This document shows positions 1-8,623 of a stretch of DNA of 20,754 nucleotides, in pieces. The position numbers and the translations under genes were made by a program. The notes beneath the pieces are model-generated. The model did not search any database. It was not told the origin of the DNA and was given only the letters and a program-made list of their open reading frames with translations. The stretch is taken from assembly GCA_024405255.1 (NCBI GenBank), contig JAKSOY010000055.1:1-20754 (forward strand). The letters are read 5' to 3'. Numbering within the stretch: the first letter of the stretch is position 1; each line of letters opens with the position of its first letter. Origin of the DNA: Kiritimatiellia bacterium (GTDB lineage: Bacteria; Verrucomicrobiota; Kiritimatiellia; RFP12; UBA1067).

Positions 1-2
1 GC

Positions 3-134
3 TATGGGACATCGTTGCTTTCACGTTTCGGCTATACGCCGAAGTGGGTGGGCGAGTTCTCCGTCATCACCAACACCCCATTGCTGCCAGCATCCACCCC
101 GTTGGCGGGACAAAACCAGAGTCAGAAGAAATGA
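3..134 (+). CDS. Possible 3' end of a gene running in from outside the window (very uncertain)
   Basis: Reading from base 3, the frame is open from the window edge to a TGA at 132-134 and translates into a protein-like stretch that includes FGYTPKWVGEFSVIT. Many codons in the middle end in G or C, as in the clear genes downstream. The other two forward frames and the reverse strand look less protein-like. I do not recognise a family, and 43 residues are too few to assign one. It could be the true C-terminus of an upstream gene, a decayed fragment, or chance. Confidence 0.3.
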   Translation, partial: YGTSLLSRFGYTPKWVGEFSVITNTPLLPASTPLAGQNQSQKK

Positions 135-139
135 TATGA

Positions 140-307
140 AGAGGCGTTGATGCTGGAGCGGACGGTGCCGTGTCCTGTCCTGTCGTCTCGGAGCCGAAGG
201 TGGGGATGAGGTTCGATCTTGATTTGCCGCAGTCGTCGGACTGCCGGATCGAGGTCGCCGTGGGGCACATGCCAAATGAAGAATGGAGAGTTGAGAATGG
301 AAAATGA
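140..307 (+). other. Protein-like open stretch without a start, possible decayed coding sequence
   Basis: The frame after the TGA at 137-139 stays open to a TGA at 305-307. It reads like protein, for example VGMRFDLDLPQSSDCRIEVA, with an acidic and hydrophobic pattern. It has no obvious ribosome binding site or signal peptide, and it lies one frame away from the protein-like stretch that ends at 134. One reading is a gene end broken by a frameshift near 100-140. Another is a chance open frame. Its last codons run into the purine-rich repeat at 281-305. No family is recognised. Confidence 0.22.
281..305 (+). repeat. Purine-rich direct repeat in the intergenic region
   Basis: GAATGGA occurs at 281-287 and again at 295-301, embedded in a purine-rich run, just downstream of AAATGAA. 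Stretches of this wording (translating as MKNGELRMEN) are familiar from intergenic DNA of several bacterial genomes, but that is memory and was not searched. No function is claimed. Confidence 0.4.
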
Positions 308-384
308 GCGGCTAGGGGTTCGTGGCCAGTCTCGTCGCGCAATCCAAAATAATTCGTGTCGTCCGTGTAATCACTTTTTTAACA

Positions 385-413
385 TTGTTCGCAAGGCTGT
401 TGTTTGATATAAT
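385..413 (+). promoter_or_regulatory. Sigma70-type promoter for the SGNH hydrolase gene; predicted leaderless transcript
   Basis: TTGTTC at 385-390 and a perfect TATAAT at 408-413 are separated by 17 bases, the ideal spacing. The expected transcription start, 6-8 bases after the -10 box, falls at about 419-421, which is the ATG at 420. No Shine-Dalgarno sequence precedes that ATG, in contrast to every other gene here. This is probably the promoter of the whole gene row, because no comparably good promoter was found between the later genes. Confidence 0.7.
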
Positions 414-419
414 CTTGAT

Positions 420-1355
420 ATGAAAAAATTAATATCCAGCCTTGTGTTTTCTTTGTTGGTTGCGGGTGCCGTTTGTGCGGTCGATACGGATGCCGGACAG
501 ACGAAAGCTTCGGTGTCGGCGCCGAAGAACCTGAAGGTTCTGATGATCGGCAACAGCTTTTCCGTGTGTTGTCTGAAAGAGATGCCCAAGGTTGCGCAGG
601 CTATGGGGCTTGAGCTTGATCTCTGCTCGCTTTACATCGGCGGGTGTTCGCTTGAACGGCATTGTCTGAATGTCGCAAAGGCCGATCGGCCCGATGTCAA
701 GCCCTATGAGGTGACGCGGTCGGTGAACGGGGTCCCCTCGCCGAAAACGAAGGGCAATATCCCCGAGATGCTGAAGGCGGCCAAGTGGGACGTTGTTACC
801 ATCCAGCAGTGTTCGCACGAGAGCTGGAAGCCGGCCTCCTATCATCCGTATGGCGATGATCTCGTGAAGACGATTCGCGCACTTGCCCCGCAGGCGAAGA
901 TCGTCGTTCAGGAAACATGGAGCTATACGCCATGGGACAAGCGGTTCGCCGGCTGGAAGCTGACACCCGAGACGATGTACGAGAAACTGCATGCCGCCTA
1001 TGCCGACTTCGCCGCGTCTTATGGTTTCGAGGTGATTCCGATGGGGACGGCCGTTCAGCGTTGGCGCCGTGACCTGCCGGTTAAATACACGGCAAACTCC
1101 TTCGGTGGCGACGTGTGCGGCTCGGCGAAGTTCGTCAAGAACCAGAAGGGCGTCTACCGGCCGAAAGGCGACGTATTCCATCTCAACAGCGACGGTCACT
1201 ATCTGCAGGCGCTCGTGTGGACGGCCGTCTTGTTCAACGCCGATGTGACCGCGTGCCCCTACGAGCCGAAGCGCCTCGCCGGGAAAAAGGCTGCGCTCAT
1301 GAAGCGCATCGCCCGCGACCTCGCAGAGTCGAATCCGTTTAAGAAGGCGAAGTAA
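420..1355 (+). CDS. Secreted SGNH hydrolase of the DUF4886 type
   Basis: A 311-residue protein that begins with a clear signal peptide (MKKLISSLVFSLLVAGAVCA, cleavage near residue 20), so it acts in the periplasm or outside the cell. The SGNH-like pattern is visible: LMIGNSFS around residues 41-48 with the presumed nucleophile Ser46, a glycine-containing second block (IGGCSLERH), the central VTIQQCSHESW block, and DVFH at 251-254 supplying the Asp/His pair. Length and motif wording fit the DUF4886 group of SGNH/GDSL hydrolases, which are often found with carbohydrate-active enzymes. The substrate is unknown; removal of ester decorations from glycans is a reasonable inference. The start at 420 is chosen because it gives the intact signal peptide, although there is no Shine-Dalgarno sequence (see the promoter at 385-413). 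The next gene starts 36 bases after its stop. Confidence 0.85.
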   Translation: MKKLISSLVFSLLVAGAVCAVDTDAGQTKASVSAPKNLKVLMIGNSFSVCCLKEMPKVAQAMGLELDLCSLYIGGCSLERHCLNVAKADRPDVKPYEVTRSVNGVPSPKTKGNIPEMLKAAKWDVVTIQQCSHESWKPASYHPYGDDLVKTIRALAPQAKIVVQETWSYTPWDKRFAGWKLTPETMYEKLHAAYADFAASYGFEVIPMGTAVQRWRRDLPVKYTANSFGGDVCGSAKFVKNQKGVYRPKGDVFHLNSDGHYLQALVWTAVLFNADVTACPYEPKRLAGKKAALMKRIARDLAESNPFKKAK

Positions 1356-1376
1356 TCAAGCGTTCATTTGAATACG

Positions 1377-1384
1377 AAAAGAGG
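1377..1384 (+). promoter_or_regulatory. Ribosome binding site that fixes the start of the giant gene
   Basis: AAAAGAGG lies 7 bases before the ATG at 1392. It supports that ATG over the in-frame TTG at 1368, which would add eight residues in front of a signal peptide and has no binding site of its own. Confidence 0.6.
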
Positions 1385-1391
1385 TCCAACC

Positions 1392-4300
1392 ATGAAACGA
1401 ATCGTATCAGCCGTTTTTCTAGGGTTCCTTTTCAGTGCGGCTGCGTTTGCTCAAGACCAGCCCGACAAAGTGTGGAGCATCAACTTCGCGGAGACCGGGT
1501 ATACGACCGATGCGGGGACAGACCCCAATGGCATTGTGCCGGATACGAATTGGTTCAACTGCACGTTAAAGACGGGATCGGATACCGTGGACGGCTTGAG
1601 CCTGTCGTGGTCGAGTCCCAATACCTGGCGTTATGCCAGCAAGACGTTCACGCTGATGAAGGCCTATATCGACGACGGCGGTTCGCATGCGCAGGTGAAT
1701 GTGGGCGGGCTTGATGCGAGCAAGGTGTATGAACTCTTCATCTACTGCGCATCGGATAATGCGAACTGCTGGACACACAAGACCGTCAACGGCGTCAACT
1801 ATACCTTCGATGGGACCTTGCAGAAAACGGTGATCGGTACGGCAACGTGGGGTGACAATTCCAACGACCAGGTGACTATTGGCGTGAACGTGCTCCCCAT
1901 CGAAATTTCAAATGTCACCTCGCTTGCGATCAACGGCAACGCGCCGAATGGCTCGGTGAAAAGCCGTGGCTGCATCGCCGCCATTCAGATCGTCGAGCGC
2001 GGCGAAGACCGAACTCTCCCGAAGGGACCGCTCGGGGGGACGAATCTGATTCGCAACGGGAGTTTTGAAACGGGAACGACGTTGAGCGCAAACAACGGGT
2101 ATTGGGGGTATCTCGTAGGTGGCACCGTGACAGCCGAAATGGCGGACTGGACGGCCACCGGTACGGCGGGCCTCACGCGCAATGGTACCTCGTGGCTTAA
2201 TGTCTCCCGCAGCAAAAACGGCCTTTATGCGGCGTTCCTTCAGCAGAACAGTTCGTTGAGCCAGACTTTTGTCGTGCCGGAAGGCGCCGCCGGCGATTAT
2301 CACTTGAGTTTCTTCTACGCCGCGCGGAATGCCTTCCCGGGCGAACATGTGCACGCGATGGTCGACGGCAAGGACTACGGTTATGTGATGGCGGTCTATT
2401 CCTCGTGGCAGTTGGCCGAATTCCGCATTCCCGGATTGACGGAAGGCGAACATACGCTCGAATTGAGAGGTGACACGTACGGGCTTACGACGGACATGGC
2501 CGTGTCACTCGAGAATGTGGCGCTTGAGAAGGCGCAGGACGGGGTGACGGTTGCCCCGCAGCCCACGCTCGCCGACTATCGGCTGAAGTGGAGTTTCGAC
2601 AATGGCGAGACCATGCCGGAAACGAACGGCAATCCCCACAGCTATCAGTGGCCGTTCGAGGTGACGACGGTTTCGGGACCGAATCCGAGCGTGGGGGCGG
2701 GCGTGCCGACGAAGGGCTGGTGCCGCCTGCGCGATTCGCTCGATCAGGAGTGGACGCTTGCCGCGAGCGTGCGCGTGGGCGTGGCGGACGGTGTCATGCT
2801 GACCATGGGCGGCACTACATCGACCAACCGGCAGGAGCTCGTTTTCTACAAGACAGGCGCAACGACGATGGATATCCGCCTCGTCAACTTCCTCGGGGCT
2901 GCGAATAAGTTCGAGGTGGCCTCGCTGAAGACGCTCACGATTCCCGAGATGACCAATCGCTTCCATACGATCATCCTCACCCATCGGCCGTTGAATACGC
3001 TCATGCCGTCTTACGAACTCTATGAAGTCTATTTGGACGGTGCGCTCGTGGGGAAGCTCGACTATAAGATCGGCGACGGCCATGGTTGCCATTTCATGTG
3101 CAACGGGTTTCAGATCTGCGGCGGTTACGGTTCTGTTCCGAGCGGTTATGTGGTACGCTCCGGCGACGCCTACGACGACCTTCGCTTCTACAATCGTGCG
3201 CTTTCACCCGATGAGGCGCGCCTCTACGCCGAAACGTTCCCACCGCAGCTTGCCTCAGACGATCCGTTTGTGAGCGACGCCGTCTACATTGCGCCTGGTG
3301 AAACGAAAACATTCGAGACGACACCGGCGCAGGTCTACAATTTCGGCACGATGATCCTCACGGGAAATGAAACCGTGACAACCCCGCCGCACGGTCCCGG
3401 CCTTGTCAAGTACGTTGGCTCGCAGACGATCAAGTTCAATGCCATCGGCAACTCCCCCGTGGAATTGAACGGCGACATCACAATCGGGGCCTCGACCCAC
3501 CTGATCAACTACTGGTCATCGCCGCTCACGATTTCCGGCGGCACGGTGACGATGCAGGGCACGATGGACGTTGGCACGGAGACGGGGACGATCCCGATTC
3601 TCGCGCCCACCTGGGGATCGCGCTTCTTCATGACGGGCGGCGTGCTCAATGGTTCGTTCGTCTACCTCTCGCAATGCTATACGGAAAACGAGATTGTGAT
3701 GACCGGCGGCGAGTTCCGCTCGGGCTTGCGCGCCTGGGGCGGTGGTCTGGACAAGGTCTTCGAAAACCACCGCATGCGCGTGGAGGGCGGGACGTTTGCA
3801 CCGGCGCTATTGACGAACTCCGGCGGTACGGCGGGAACGAACGGTCATCAGTTCATCGACATTCTGTCGGGCGGCACCTACGTTCCGTTGCCGGGGGCTG
3901 TGCCAGTTCCGTCCTACGTCAAGCTGACGTGCAAGGGGCGGATGCTCATTGAAGAGGACGTCACATTGCCCGCCTATCAGCATGCGGGTACGCTGGAATT
4001 CAGGCCCGGCAAGAAGCTTTCCATCAACATGGCCGCCTACGCGGGCGAGAACGTGATCTTTACGACGGACAACGGATTCGTGTTTCCGGAGGGAAAGACC
4101 TTGGCGGACATCGGCGAATTTGTCGAATTGCGGGATACATCCGCAACGCTCTCCGTTTCCGACGACGGCAAGTCGCTCATCGCGGTGCCGCAGGTCTGTC
4201 TCATCGCGCGCCATCATGCGTTCCCCGGAACGAAGTCCAACGCGAAGGATCTGCCGGTATCCGCCTATGTGAACGGCGTGTTGCCGCGTGACGGACTCAA

Positions 4301-7300
4301 GTTCCTCGGCAATACCTACCAGACGGGCGACAAGGAATTCGCCGCAGAGTGGTTTGCCGGTTCGCTCTGCCGCGTCGACGGCTGGTTGTTCGTGACGTCC
4401 GAGCAGGCGGGCGAGTGGGCGTTCAGCGCGTGTTTCGACGATTACGTGGATATCGCGATCGACGGCACGTGGATCATCGTCAACGGCGTGTGGAGCAATC
4501 TCGCCACAGCCGCCGTTGAGATGACTGAAGGGTGGCATCGCTTTACGGTGATTGTCGGCGACGGCGGTACGGCCACGGGTGCCTTCGGCGCATCCACGAA
4601 TTCGCCGTTCCCGCTTGCGGGGGCCGATCCGTTCCCGATCGGCGTTTCGGTGAAGGGCGGCGAAATGGTGCGTTTCACGGAAGACCATTTCACCTTCGGC
4701 GATCCGACTCAGGGTACGACCGGCGACTTTGTGATGAACGGTGCCGGAGCCTACCACTTCCTGACAATGAAGCCGGCGGCAACCTGTCGCGTGGTGATCG
4801 ATCCGGTGAAGAGTGCGGTTCATCTGTACAATGCGCCGACGTTCACGGCGGCGGGGCAGCTCGCCCTCGCGGCGGATACGGCAGCATCAACGAATGGACG
4901 CTTCCTCCTGATGAGCTGGGAGGCGGGCACCCTCACGTTGCCGGCCGGCGTATCGCTCAACCAGCTTTTCGATGCGTCGAGCTGTGCGGCGGGCTGTACG
5001 CCGCAACTGTCCACCGAGGTGGTTGACGGTGGCGTCACGCGCCTCTGGCTCGATCTGGCGCCAGAGGCCACGAAGCGGGCGGTGCGCGTGTGGGCGACGG
5101 GTGACTCGATCACGCAGGGCAGCGATGCGACGTATGGCAACTGGCGTATTCCGTTCGCCAAGAAGATGCTCGCGCAGGGCTACGAGGTGACGGCGATCGG
5201 GTATCGTAACGACCAGTCGATCGATGCGAGCGGTTTTGCGATGCCGGCAGCCTGGACGGGCCATTCGGGTATCAGCGGCCAGCGCGTGATTTCCTCTGTG
5301 AATGGCGCTGGTACGCTTGACGCGATCGAAAACCTCATTGAACAGGCGGGCAACGACATCGACCTCGTACTCCTGCAGCTCGGCGCGAACGATTTCAACG
5401 GCGACGGCGCGACGGCGGAGACGGTGTTCGAGGCCTGGAAGGCGCTCGTCGCGAAGATCATTGCGCAACTGCCCACGACCAAGATCGTTTGCGGTGCGGC
5501 GCTGAACAACGCCGATCCCGCGAAGAACGCCCAGGTGACCGCGTTCAACGCATTGATGGCCGCGGCGATTGAAGGCGGCGACTTCCCGGCGAATCAGGTC
5601 TATTTTGCCGACCTCTACGCGGCGTGTCCGCGCGGAAATCAGAACTTCTACTTGGCTGGCCCGGACCTTTCGGATGCGGCGGATACGGATCTTCATCCGT
5701 GGTGGCGCGGTGCCGACGGCATCGCCGAAGTCTTCGCCAGCGTGGCCAAGCGTGCGCTCGAGGAAGGGGCGGTGACGGGTGCCGTGGCGCCTGCGGTGCC
5801 TACGACGAGCGGTAGTGCTGCGAACGTGCCTCCCGCCTATCTCGCGGGCTTCAAGCGAGCGCGCGTCTTTGACGTCGCCGCCAAGAACGGAACGGTACTT
5901 GCGGTGAACGGTACGGTTCCCTACGAGGACTTCTCGTCCGAGACGGGTGCGACCGACCATCTCACCCGCGTGGGCTACTATGTTGAACTCAAGCGGAAGA
6001 ATACAAGCGACATCGACTACCATGATCGCGTTCGCTGGCTCTGGGTGGATATGGATGCCACATTCGGCGAGTATCCCGGTCGCATCACGATCAAGGACGT
6101 GGGTGTGCCGATCAACGGGTTTACGCGTCAGGGCGTGGTGAATCGTCTTCATGTGGTGAGCAACATGCCGGGCATTGAAACGGTGGAGCCGACAGACGAC
6201 ACCCAGCGCGGTTTTATCGAGTTCTGGCCGTATGCCTACAGCAATACCAAGAGTGCCGTAGAGGGCGCACCCGAAAGCGTATACGCATATGACTGGAGCG
6301 ACACGAGCTCGGGGAGTTCGACCTACGGTTCGATGCAGGTCCATCGGCTCACGCCTGGGGCGCGTAACCCGGCGACGACGCTCTTTGTGTTCAACCGGTT
6401 TACGTCCGGACCCTACGAAATCGGTCTCGGCAACTTCGCGAACAACGTGTTCGGTTCGACGGACTGGACGTTCTCCGCATCCTCCGATCGCGCCGGTTAT
6501 GAGAGGTTCTGGGCCGAAGCCTATGAAGTGGCAAAGATTGAAATCTGGACGCAGTCGTTCGCGGACGATCCGGATTCGACGGTGGTCGTCAATGCCCATT
6601 GGACGGGGGCGGCTGGAACGGACGATGTGACCAATCCCGCCAATTGGGCCTGCTCGAACGCGGCGAACCGCGTGGTGGCGAATGGTTTGCCGGGCGTGCA
6701 TGCTACGGTTCATCTCGCGGGGCCGCTCTGCATTTCCTGCCCTGTGGAAACCGACTGGGTGAGCATTGTCCTTGATAGCGACGTACAGCTGACGGGCGAC
6801 TGCGACTGGCGGGGTATCCGCGCGTTCACGGGCTTCGCCGGCCGTGCGGTCGATCTCAAGGGCTACAAGCTGTTCATGATGGGGCCGAACGAGACGACCT
6901 CGGTGGCATGGACTTGCACGGACACCTCGGCACACGAGCCAGGTGAATTGCACGTCGACGTGCCGACAGGGGCGACCTTCAACAACACGCAGATCCTTCT
7001 CGACGGCAACCTGAAGCTTGTGAAGGAAGGCGCAGGGCTCTTCATCGCCACGCGGGCGAACCAGCCGTACACGGGCGGCACGACGGTTCTTGCCGGTACG
7101 CTGCGCCCGAATACGAGCGGCATGACCAACAACCCGTTCGGCGGCTACGGTAAGAACTTTGTCGGTGGCGTGGGAACGCTCGTCATCGAAACCGGCGCTT
7201 CGCTCGACATCAATACGAAGAAGGGTTGGGGCTGGCATACGGTGGATCTCCATGGCGGTGCGGTCGTGGGCCTTTCGGAACAGTTCAACTGCGTCCTTGA

Positions 7301-7985
7301 ATTGACGGCCGATTCCGTCTTCACCGGCGGCGATGGAACGACCCAGATTCAGAACTTGAGGAATCTGAATGGACATACGCTGACGGCGACGATTCGCGAC
7401 ACACGGTATTTGATACTGACGTCGGTGGCGGCTTTGGATCCGCCCAATACGGGTAAGATCGTTGTGTTGCCAGGGCAGGGACGATTCCAGATTCCGGCCA
7501 ATTCGACGATTACGGCGCCGGGTATAGATTTCGACCTCGGCGCGAATCTCGAAATCAAGGGCGATCTTAGTTGCCGCGATCTCATTACGCGGAATACGGG
7601 CCTCTGGGGCTGGAGCAGCGCGACGACGAAGGTGTTCGGCAAGTTTACGCCGATGACGGACTACTTCCCGCCCGTTCAGATGCAGAATGGTTCTATGCTT
7701 GATCTTTCGGATCGTACGGTGTTTCCGTGGTCGACCTTGAGCTTGGACAATCTCAGGTCCGATGGAACCCCGGTGACGTTGCAGACGACTTTCTCCGAAG
7801 GGGCGCTGGTGACCGTCGATCTCGGGACCAACACCAAGTTCCCCGAGCGTAAAGTCATTTCGTGGAATGAACAGCCGACAGGTGTGAAGTTTGTGCCGAT
7901 TCGTTTTGGACGTCGGGATGGACGTCTCGTTTCGAAGTCGGACGGTCTCTACTTCTACACCGGCATCTCCATTCTGTTGAGGTAA
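1392..7985 (+). CDS. Giant modular secreted protein with LamG, PA14-like, SGNH esterase and autotransporter-type repeat regions
   Basis: A 2,197-residue protein with a signal peptide (cleavage after AFA, residue 20). Approximate order: a beta-rich N-terminal domain (25-203); a jelly-roll, carbohydrate-binding-like domain opening with NLIRNGSFETG (217-383); a LamG/concanavalin-like domain ending DDLRFYNRALSPDEA (396-616); beta-strand-rich repeats (630-930); a PA14-like domain with WLFVTSEQAGEWAFSACFDD (934-1077); an SGNH hydrolase domain (1233-1460) with GDSIT (Ser1239), GHSGISGQR (1290-1298), GAND (1331-1334) and DLHP (His1435); a domain (1482-1723) resembling the region that follows esterase domains in some planctomycete and verrucomicrobial secreted proteins; and a C-terminal passenger-like region with a PATR-type autotransporter strand repeat (1872-1908, including GGTTVLAGTLRP). 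No outer-membrane barrel is evident at the C-terminus, which ends GLYFYTGISILLR. It probably binds and deacylates a polysaccharide at the cell surface. The domain calls are by eye; the SGNH call is the firmest. Confidence 0.85.
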   Translation: MKRIVSAVFLGFLFSAAAFAQDQPDKVWSINFAETGYTTDAGTDPNGIVPDTNWFNCTLKTGSDTVDGLSLSWSSPNTWRYASKTFTLMKAYIDDGGSHAQVNVGGLDASKVYELFIYCASDNANCWTHKTVNGVNYTFDGTLQKTVIGTATWGDNSNDQVTIGVNVLPIEISNVTSLAINGNAPNGSVKSRGCIAAIQIVERGEDRTLPKGPLGGTNLIRNGSFETGTTLSANNGYWGYLVGGTVTAEMADWTATGTAGLTRNGTSWLNVSRSKNGLYAAFLQQNSSLSQTFVVPEGAAGDYHLSFFYAARNAFPGEHVHAMVDGKDYGYVMAVYSSWQLAEFRIPGLTEGEHTLELRGDTYGLTTDMAVSLENVALEKAQDGVTVAPQPTLADYRLKWSFDNGETMPETNGNPHSYQWPFEVTTVSGPNPSVGAGVPTKGWCRLRDSLDQEWTLAASVRVGVADGVMLTMGGTTSTNRQELVFYKTGATTMDIRLVNFLGAANKFEVASLKTLTIPEMTNRFHTIILTHRPLNTLMPSYELYEVYLDGALVGKLDYKIGDGHGCHFMCNGFQICGGYGSVPSGYVVRSGDAYDDLRFYNRALSPDEARLYAETFPPQLASDDPFVSDAVYIAPGETKTFETTPAQVYNFGTMILTGNETVTTPPHGPGLVKYVGSQTIKFNAIGNSPVELNGDITIGASTHLINYWSSPLTISGGTVTMQGTMDVGTETGTIPILAPTWGSRFFMTGGVLNGSFVYLSQCYTENEIVMTGGEFRSGLRAWGGGLDKVFENHRMRVEGGTFAPALLTNSGGTAGTNGHQFIDILSGGTYVPLPGAVPVPSYVKLTCKGRMLIEEDVTLPAYQHAGTLEFRPGKKLSINMAAYAGENVIFTTDNGFVFPEGKTLADIGEFVELRDTSATLSVSDDGKSLIAVPQVCLIARHHAFPGTKSNAKDLPVSAYVNGVLPRDGLKFLGNTYQTGDKEFAAEWFAGSLCRVDGWLFVTSEQAGEWAFSACFDDYVDIAIDGTWIIVNGVWSNLATAAVEMTEGWHRFTVIVGDGGTATGAFGASTNSPFPLAGADPFPIGVSVKGGEMVRFTEDHFTFGDPTQGTTGDFVMNGAGAYHFLTMKPAATCRVVIDPVKSAVHLYNAPTFTAAGQLALAADTAASTNGRFLLMSWEAGTLTLPAGVSLNQLFDASSCAAGCTPQLSTEVVDGGVTRLWLDLAPEATKRAVRVWATGDSITQGSDATYGNWRIPFAKKMLAQGYEVTAIGYRNDQSIDASGFAMPAAWTGHSGISGQRVISSVNGAGTLDAIENLIEQAGNDIDLVLLQLGANDFNGDGATAETVFEAWKALVAKIIAQLPTTKIVCGAALNNADPAKNAQVTAFNALMAAAIEGGDFPANQVYFADLYAACPRGNQNFYLAGPDLSDAADTDLHPWWRGADGIAEVFASVAKRALEEGAVTGAVAPAVPTTSGSAANVPPAYLAGFKRARVFDVAAKNGTVLAVNGTVPYEDFSSETGATDHLTRVGYYVELKRKNTSDIDYHDRVRWLWVDMDATFGEYPGRITIKDVGVPINGFTRQGVVNRLHVVSNMPGIETVEPTDDTQRGFIEFWPYAYSNTKSAVEGAPESVYAYDWSDTSSGSSTYGSMQVHRLTPGARNPATTLFVFNRFTSGPYEIGLGNFANNVFGSTDWTFSASSDRAGYERFWAEAYEVAKIEIWTQSFADDPDSTVVVNAHWTGAAGTDDVTNPANWACSNAANRVVANGLPGVHATVHLAGPLCISCPVETDWVSIVLDSDVQLTGDCDWRGIRAFTGFAGRAVDLKGYKLFMMGPNETTSVAWTCTDTSAHEPGELHVDVPTGATFNNTQILLDGNLKLVKEGAGLFIATRANQPYTGGTTVLAGTLRPNTSGMTNNPFGGYGKNFVGGVGTLVIETGASLDINTKKGWGWHTVDLHGGAVVGLSEQFNCVLELTADSVFTGGDGTTQIQNLRNLNGHTLTATIRDTRYLILTSVAALDPPNTGKIVVLPGQGRFQIPANSTITAPGIDFDLGANLEIKGDLSCRDLITRNTGLWGWSSATTKVFGKFTPMTDYFPPVQMQNGSMLDLSDRTVFPWSTLSLDNLRSDGTPVTLQTTFSEGALVTVDLGTNTKFPERKVISWNEQPTGVKFVPIRFGRRDGRLVSKSDGLYFYTGISILLR

Positions 7986-8010
7986 ACGATTTTAAGAAAG
8001 AGAGAAGAAT

Positions 8011-8577
8011 ATGAATGAAGCAATTGAGAATGTGGCAGCGGCGCTTGAGCGTCGTGGATTTACAGTGACGTGCTGTGCAACGGGCGCGGAAGCGAAGGCG
8101 CATGTGCTGAAGGTCGCCGAGACGGCGACGACGATTGGCCAGGGTGGAAGCGCGACGCTGAAGCAGCTGGAGATTCCAGAAGCTCTGGCGGCACTCGGCA
8201 AGGCGCCTGCACGTCAGACGATGGTGGACCTTTTTCTGTTGAGTGCGAATGCGATTACGGCCGATGGACGCATTGTCAATATCGACGGTAACGGCAACCG
8301 TGTCGCGGCGTCGATCAACGGTCCGAAGAAGGTCCTGTATGTCGTCGGACGCAACAAGATCGTGGACGGCGGTCTTGATGACGCGATTGCGCGCATTAAG
8401 CGGTGCGCCTGCCCGCCGAATGCGCGCCGACTTGGTAAGGATACACCATGTGCAACAGGCGCGTGCGCGGACTGCGATTCCGCTGGCCGCATGTGCAAGG
8501 TGACGGTCATTTTCGATCGCAAGCCGACCGGGATCGATGCGGAAGTCGTCTTGGTGGACGAGGATCTGGGATTTTGA
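8011..8577 (+). CDS. LUD domain (DUF162) protein, lactate-utilization type, with a C-terminal cysteine cluster
   Basis: A 188-residue cytoplasmic protein without a signal peptide. The core wording matches the LUD/DUF162 family (LutC/YkgG relatives): a GQGGSATL block near residues 43-50, GRIVNIDGNGNRVAASINGP (86-105), a VVGRNKIV block, and the terminal VVLVDEDLGF. A cysteine-rich segment follows, with Cys132, 134, 147, 152, 155 and 162, which could bind metal or an iron-sulfur cluster; that role is inferred. LutC proteins normally work with LutA and LutB in L-lactate oxidation, but neither partner is in this window. Members of this short subgroup commonly stand alone and their activity is not established. 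A purine-rich binding site (AGAGAAG) precedes the ATG, 25 bases after the giant gene, so it is probably co-transcribed. Confidence 0.85.
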   Translation: MNEAIENVAAALERRGFTVTCCATGAEAKAHVLKVAETATTIGQGGSATLKQLEIPEALAALGKAPARQTMVDLFLLSANAITADGRIVNIDGNGNRVAASINGPKKVLYVVGRNKIVDGGLDDAIARIKRCACPPNARRLGKDTPCATGACADCDSAGRMCKVTVIFDRKPTGIDAEVVLVDEDLGF

Positions 8578-8623
8578 GGTTTTAGGTTTTAGGGGTTAGG
8601 TTTTAGGTTTTACAGGTTAGGTG
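8578..8623 (+). repeat. Short tandem repeat of GGTTTTA and GGTTA units
   Basis: Directly after the LUD stop codon the sequence runs GGTTTTA twice (8578-8591), GGTTA (8594-8598), GGTTTTA twice (8599-8612), GGTTA (8615-8619) and GGTG. The two halves are almost the same, so it looks like a duplicated block of about 21 bases. It is followed by a perfect 10-base palindrome, GTTTTAAAAC, at 8627-8636, and then by the binding site of the next gene. Composition and repetitiveness differ sharply from the surrounding coding DNA. Function unknown; it is not a rho-independent terminator by structure. Confidence 0.8.

Noticed and set aside
219..407. 62-codon frame on the + strand in the upstream region
   Set aside because: It runs through the purine-rich repeat and over the promoter for the next gene, with no ribosome binding site and no protein-like pattern.
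4887..7376. 829-codon open frame on the - strand inside the giant gene
   Set aside because: The translation is very rich in Arg and His with no recognisable motif. It is antisense to a frame with clear domains and results from the G/C-rich third positions of that gene.
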